Assembly (NCBI GenBank): GCA_003695505.1
Contig: RFIY01000250.1
Coordinates: 1 to 6,553 of the forward strand
Direction of reading: 5' to 3'
Length of the DNA: 6,553 nucleotides
Origin: J088 sp003695505 [NCBI: Candidatus Dadabacteria bacterium]
Lineage (GTDB): Bacteria; J088
Made by a program: the position numbers and the translations under genes. The notes beneath the pieces were generated by a model. That model was not told the origin of the DNA, searched no databases, and worked only from the letters and a program-made list of their open reading frames with translations. This document shows, one piece after another, positions 5,908-6,553 of this stretch (the first letter of the stretch is position 1; each line of letters begins with the position of its first letter).

Positions 5908-6553
5908 GTGATTGTTGCGTATGACGGGATCCGTGCCGCCCTGAACCCATCGGGGCTCGGCAACTACAGCCGATTTATACTCGACGCCGTCGAGCGACAT
6001 CTGCCTGCCATCGAACCGCATGTCTATCTGCCGCTCAGCGACGGCAGTGGGCTGTATCAGCCGCAGGGTCGCGCCAGACTGCAGCACCCGCATCGTTGGC
6101 CCGGCGGCCTGCTGGCGCGAACGCTATGGCGGCGAAGGCTGGCAAGGCGCGTGGCGGCCGACGGCGCAGCCGTCTTTCATGGATTGTCGAATGAACTTCC
6201 GGTTCGCCTGCATTCGCACGGCCTGCGGGGCGTCGTTACGATCCACGACCTGATCTATCTCCGCTATCCGCAGTATTTTTCGGCGATCGACCGTCGTCTG
6301 TACGACCGACGTTACCGCAGGTCGGTTGCCGAAGCTGATCGAATCATTGCCGTCAGTCAGCAGACAGCCGATGACCTGATGCGGTATTACGGCGCTCCCG
6401 CCGGTCGAATCGATGTCGTTGGGCAGGGGTGTGCCCCATTTTTTTATGAGATCGAGCGCCGTCCGGCACCGCAACCGCTGGTGCTGTATGTCGGCGCGTT
6501 CGATCCGCGCAAGAACATCGCGTTGATCGTCGAGGCGGCCGCGCGGTTACAGC
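5908..6553 (+). CDS. GT4-type glycosyltransferase, N-terminal part (3' end outside window)
   Basis: A GTG start is preceded by a good ribosome-binding site and lies 4 nt after the previous stop. The frame stays open for 215 codons to the window edge. Conserved GT-B/GT4 features appear in order: IVAYDGIRAALNPSGLGNYS near the N-terminus (the glycine-rich acceptor-side loop), TIHDLIYLRYPQYF with His113-Asp114, ADRIIAVSQQTADDL at about 142-156, and LYVGAFDPRKN at 193-203, which opens the nucleotide-sugar-binding domain. The catalytic EX7E region would come later and is not seen. Relatives are mannosyl-, glucosyl- or rhamnosyltransferases of O-antigen and exopolysaccharide pathways; the specificity cannot be told. 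It probably adds a sugar to the same repeat unit as the upstream GT2 enzyme. The visible part is about half to 60% of the usual 350-400 residues. Confidence 0.93.
   Translation, partial: MIVAYDGIRAALNPSGLGNYSRFILDAVERHLPAIEPHVYLPLSDGSGLYQPQGRARLQHPHRWPGGLLARTLWRRRLARRVAADGAAVFHGLSNELPVRLHSHGLRGVVTIHDLIYLRYPQYFSAIDRRLYDRRYRRSVAEADRIIAVSQQTADDLMRYYGAPAGRIDVVGQGCAPFFYEIERRPAPQPLVLYVGAFDPRKNIALIVEAAARLQ

Noticed and set aside
5148-5963. Long open frame on the minus strand (271 codons)
   Set aside because: It lies antisense to the two glycosyltransferase genes with motif-level support and has no recognisable domain.
1-6553. Frequent GATC and GGATCC motifs as a possible signal
   Set aside because: They fall in Asp/Ile/Arg codon contexts throughout the coding regions without regular spacing or clustering, so codon usage explains them.
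1-6553. Exosortase (XrtA/XrtB)-linked polysaccharide locus
   Set aside because: No exosortase or PEP-CTERM gene is visible, and the co-polymerase and kinase are fused, unlike the usual separate genes of those loci. Genes outside the window could change this.
1-6553. CRISPR arrays, tRNA/rRNA genes, insertion sequences, attachment sites
   Set aside because: None was seen; the window is almost entirely filled by six collinear coding sequences.

Overview
The window is a dense one-strand gene cluster for making and exporting a surface polysaccharide (exopolysaccharide or capsule). The DNA is GC-rich (about 60% judged by eye). The products include an outer-membrane beta-barrel, a periplasmic/outer-membrane polysaccharide export protein, a Wzc-type fused co-polymerase/tyrosine kinase and an outer-membrane lipoprotein. 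This points to a Gram-negative bacterium, most likely a member of the Pseudomonadota (gamma- or betaproteobacterial in style). The sequence alone does not allow a narrower assignment.

Layout, all on the + strand: (1) 1-1014, the 3' part of an outer-membrane beta-barrel protein that begins before the window. (2) 929-1768, a short Wza/GumB-type export protein (OPX) whose signal-peptide coding region lies out of frame over the end of gene 1. (3) 1768-3894, a Wzc-like protein: Wzz chain-length domain, two membrane segments, BY-kinase and a tyrosine-rich tail. (4) 3931-5070, a lipoprotein with TPR-like helices and a C-terminal domain resembling the AgmX/PglI (TonB C-terminal-like) fold. (5) 5067-5903, a family 2 glycosyltransferase of the WaaE/KdtX type. 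(6) 5908-6553, the N-terminal part of a GT4 glycosyltransferase that runs off the window. The only gap longer than a few bases is 36 nt (3895-3930). Three junctions overlap (86 nt, 1 nt and 4 nt) and a fourth gap is 4 nt, so the genes almost certainly form one translationally coupled operon whose promoter lies upstream.

How they would work together (inference from families): the glycosyltransferases build the lipid-linked repeat unit at the inner membrane. A flippase and polymerase, not in this window, would move and polymerise it. The Wzc-like protein sets chain length and controls export through its autophosphorylation cycle. The OPX protein and beta-barrel would carry the polymer across the outer membrane. 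The OPX protein ends right after its last SLBB-like segment and lacks the C-terminal helix with which E. coli Wza crosses the outer membrane. Having a beta-barrel gene directly before it suggests a composite OPX/beta-barrel translocon rather than a self-sufficient Wza pore. The TPR/AgmX-like lipoprotein is the least understood member and the best candidate for a new accessory component.
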